Source: Malurus cyaneus samueli
Taxonomy: Eukaryota; Chordata; Aves; Passeriformes; Maluridae
Direction of reading: 5' to 3'
Length of the DNA stretch: 64,000 nucleotides
Assembly (NCBI GenBank): GCA_009741485.1
Contig: CM019236.1
Coordinates: forward strand, 37,484,732-37,548,731
Shown piece after piece: positions 63,790-64,000 of the stretch (within the stretch, counting starts at the first letter, position 1; each line of letters begins with the position of its first letter). The notes under the pieces were generated by a model. The model had not been told where the DNA came from. It searched no databases and saw nothing but the letters and a program-made list of their open reading frames with translations. A program made the position numbers and the translations under genes.

Positions 63790-64000
63790 CTCCCCCATTT
63801 CCGTACGGGATGGGCGATCAGGAGGGCGCCGTTCGGTAGGGGTATGGCCGGGGCGCAGGCGGAGGCGCGGGCAGAGCGCGGAGCGAGCGGCAGCGCACAC
63901 GGCTCCCCTTCCCCGCGGCGAGCGGACGGCCACGCGTGCTGCGGCACTGCAGGCGCACGGCATATCCCACTGGGCTCTCCAGAGACCTTTCTGAAACGGG
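63790..64000 (+). promoter_or_regulatory. CpG island at the right edge, probable promoter / first exon
   Basis: An abrupt rise in GC and CpG content from about 63790 to about 63965 (for example GGGCGCCG, GCGGAGGCGCGGGC, CCCCGCGGCGAGCGGACGG). It holds the candidate start codon at 63844. The island probably continues into or marks a gene lying mostly beyond the window. Confidence 0.65.
63844..64000 (+). CDS. Candidate 5' coding exon, open to the window edge
   Basis: ATG at 63844 has G at -3 and G at +4, a good initiation context, and its frame runs open for 52 codons to the last base of the window. The predicted start reads MAGAQAEARAERGASGS, an Ala/Arg/Gly-rich segment usual for CpG-island exons, then a less biased part containing ARHIPLGSPETFLKR near the edge. 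No domain is recognisable and no donor site has appeared yet. High-GC DNA often has open frames by chance, so this is tentative. Confidence 0.35.
   Translation, partial: MAGAQAEARAERGASGSAHGSPSPRRADGHACCGTAGARHIPLGSPETFLKR

Noticed and set aside
1..64000. Bacterial-type systems: CRISPR arrays, operons, tRNA or rRNA genes, phage or defence islands
   Set aside because: The composition, CR1 and ERVL elements, splice signals and CpG islands all show vertebrate (bird) nuclear DNA, and no such structures were found on either strand.

Overview
The window looks like bird chromosomal DNA. It is AT-rich and intron/intergenic-like, with almost no long open frames. It carries several CR1 LINE fragments with the typical avian CR1 3' end, an ERVL-type endogenous retrovirus whose LTR remnant starts like LTRs I know from songbirds, and two CpG islands. 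There are no bacterial-style operons, CRISPR arrays, tRNA genes or rRNA genes that I can support. Most short open frames are chance openings in AT-rich DNA or lie inside transposon remnants.

Layout. 1-4210: probable 3' end of an unrecognised + strand gene. A 44-nt exon (159-202) and a terminal exon (from 3698) join in a matching splice phase, give a short open C-terminus ending at a TAG, and are followed by an AATAAA. A 17-A run sits exactly where a poly(A) tail would start, so retrocopy origin of the second block is a live alternative. 4211-17400: gene-poor DNA with CR1 copies at 8574-10013 (containing an assembly gap and an internally inverted segment), 12322-13086 and 13433-13494. 17425-21430: a decayed ERVL provirus on the minus strand (LTR remnant, integrase, RNase H/connection region, reverse transcriptase, upstream gag/protease-side DNA). 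It is interrupted by a separate 786-bp solo LTR at 19224-20009. 25700-26275: a CpG island with GC boxes and a CRE-like site, probably a promoter plus first exon(s) of an unidentified gene. 26276-63780: long gene-poor stretch with CR1 copies at 38430-38944, 56345-56612 and 57109-57360, microsatellites, small tandem duplications and a perfect 108-bp palindrome at 51462-51569. 63790-64000: a second CpG island with an ATG in good context whose frame stays open to the window edge, probably the 5' end of another + strand gene.

How the parts relate: the window probably spans the tail of one gene, an internal CpG-island promoter, and the head of another gene, separated by repeat-bearing non-coding DNA. 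I could not name any host gene. I found no convincing new multi-gene system. The most notable items are the perfect zero-loop palindrome, the CR1 copy with an inverted middle piece beside an assembly gap, the LTR-in-provirus nesting, and the gene tail that could instead be a poly(A) retrocopy, a class of insertion that is rare in birds.
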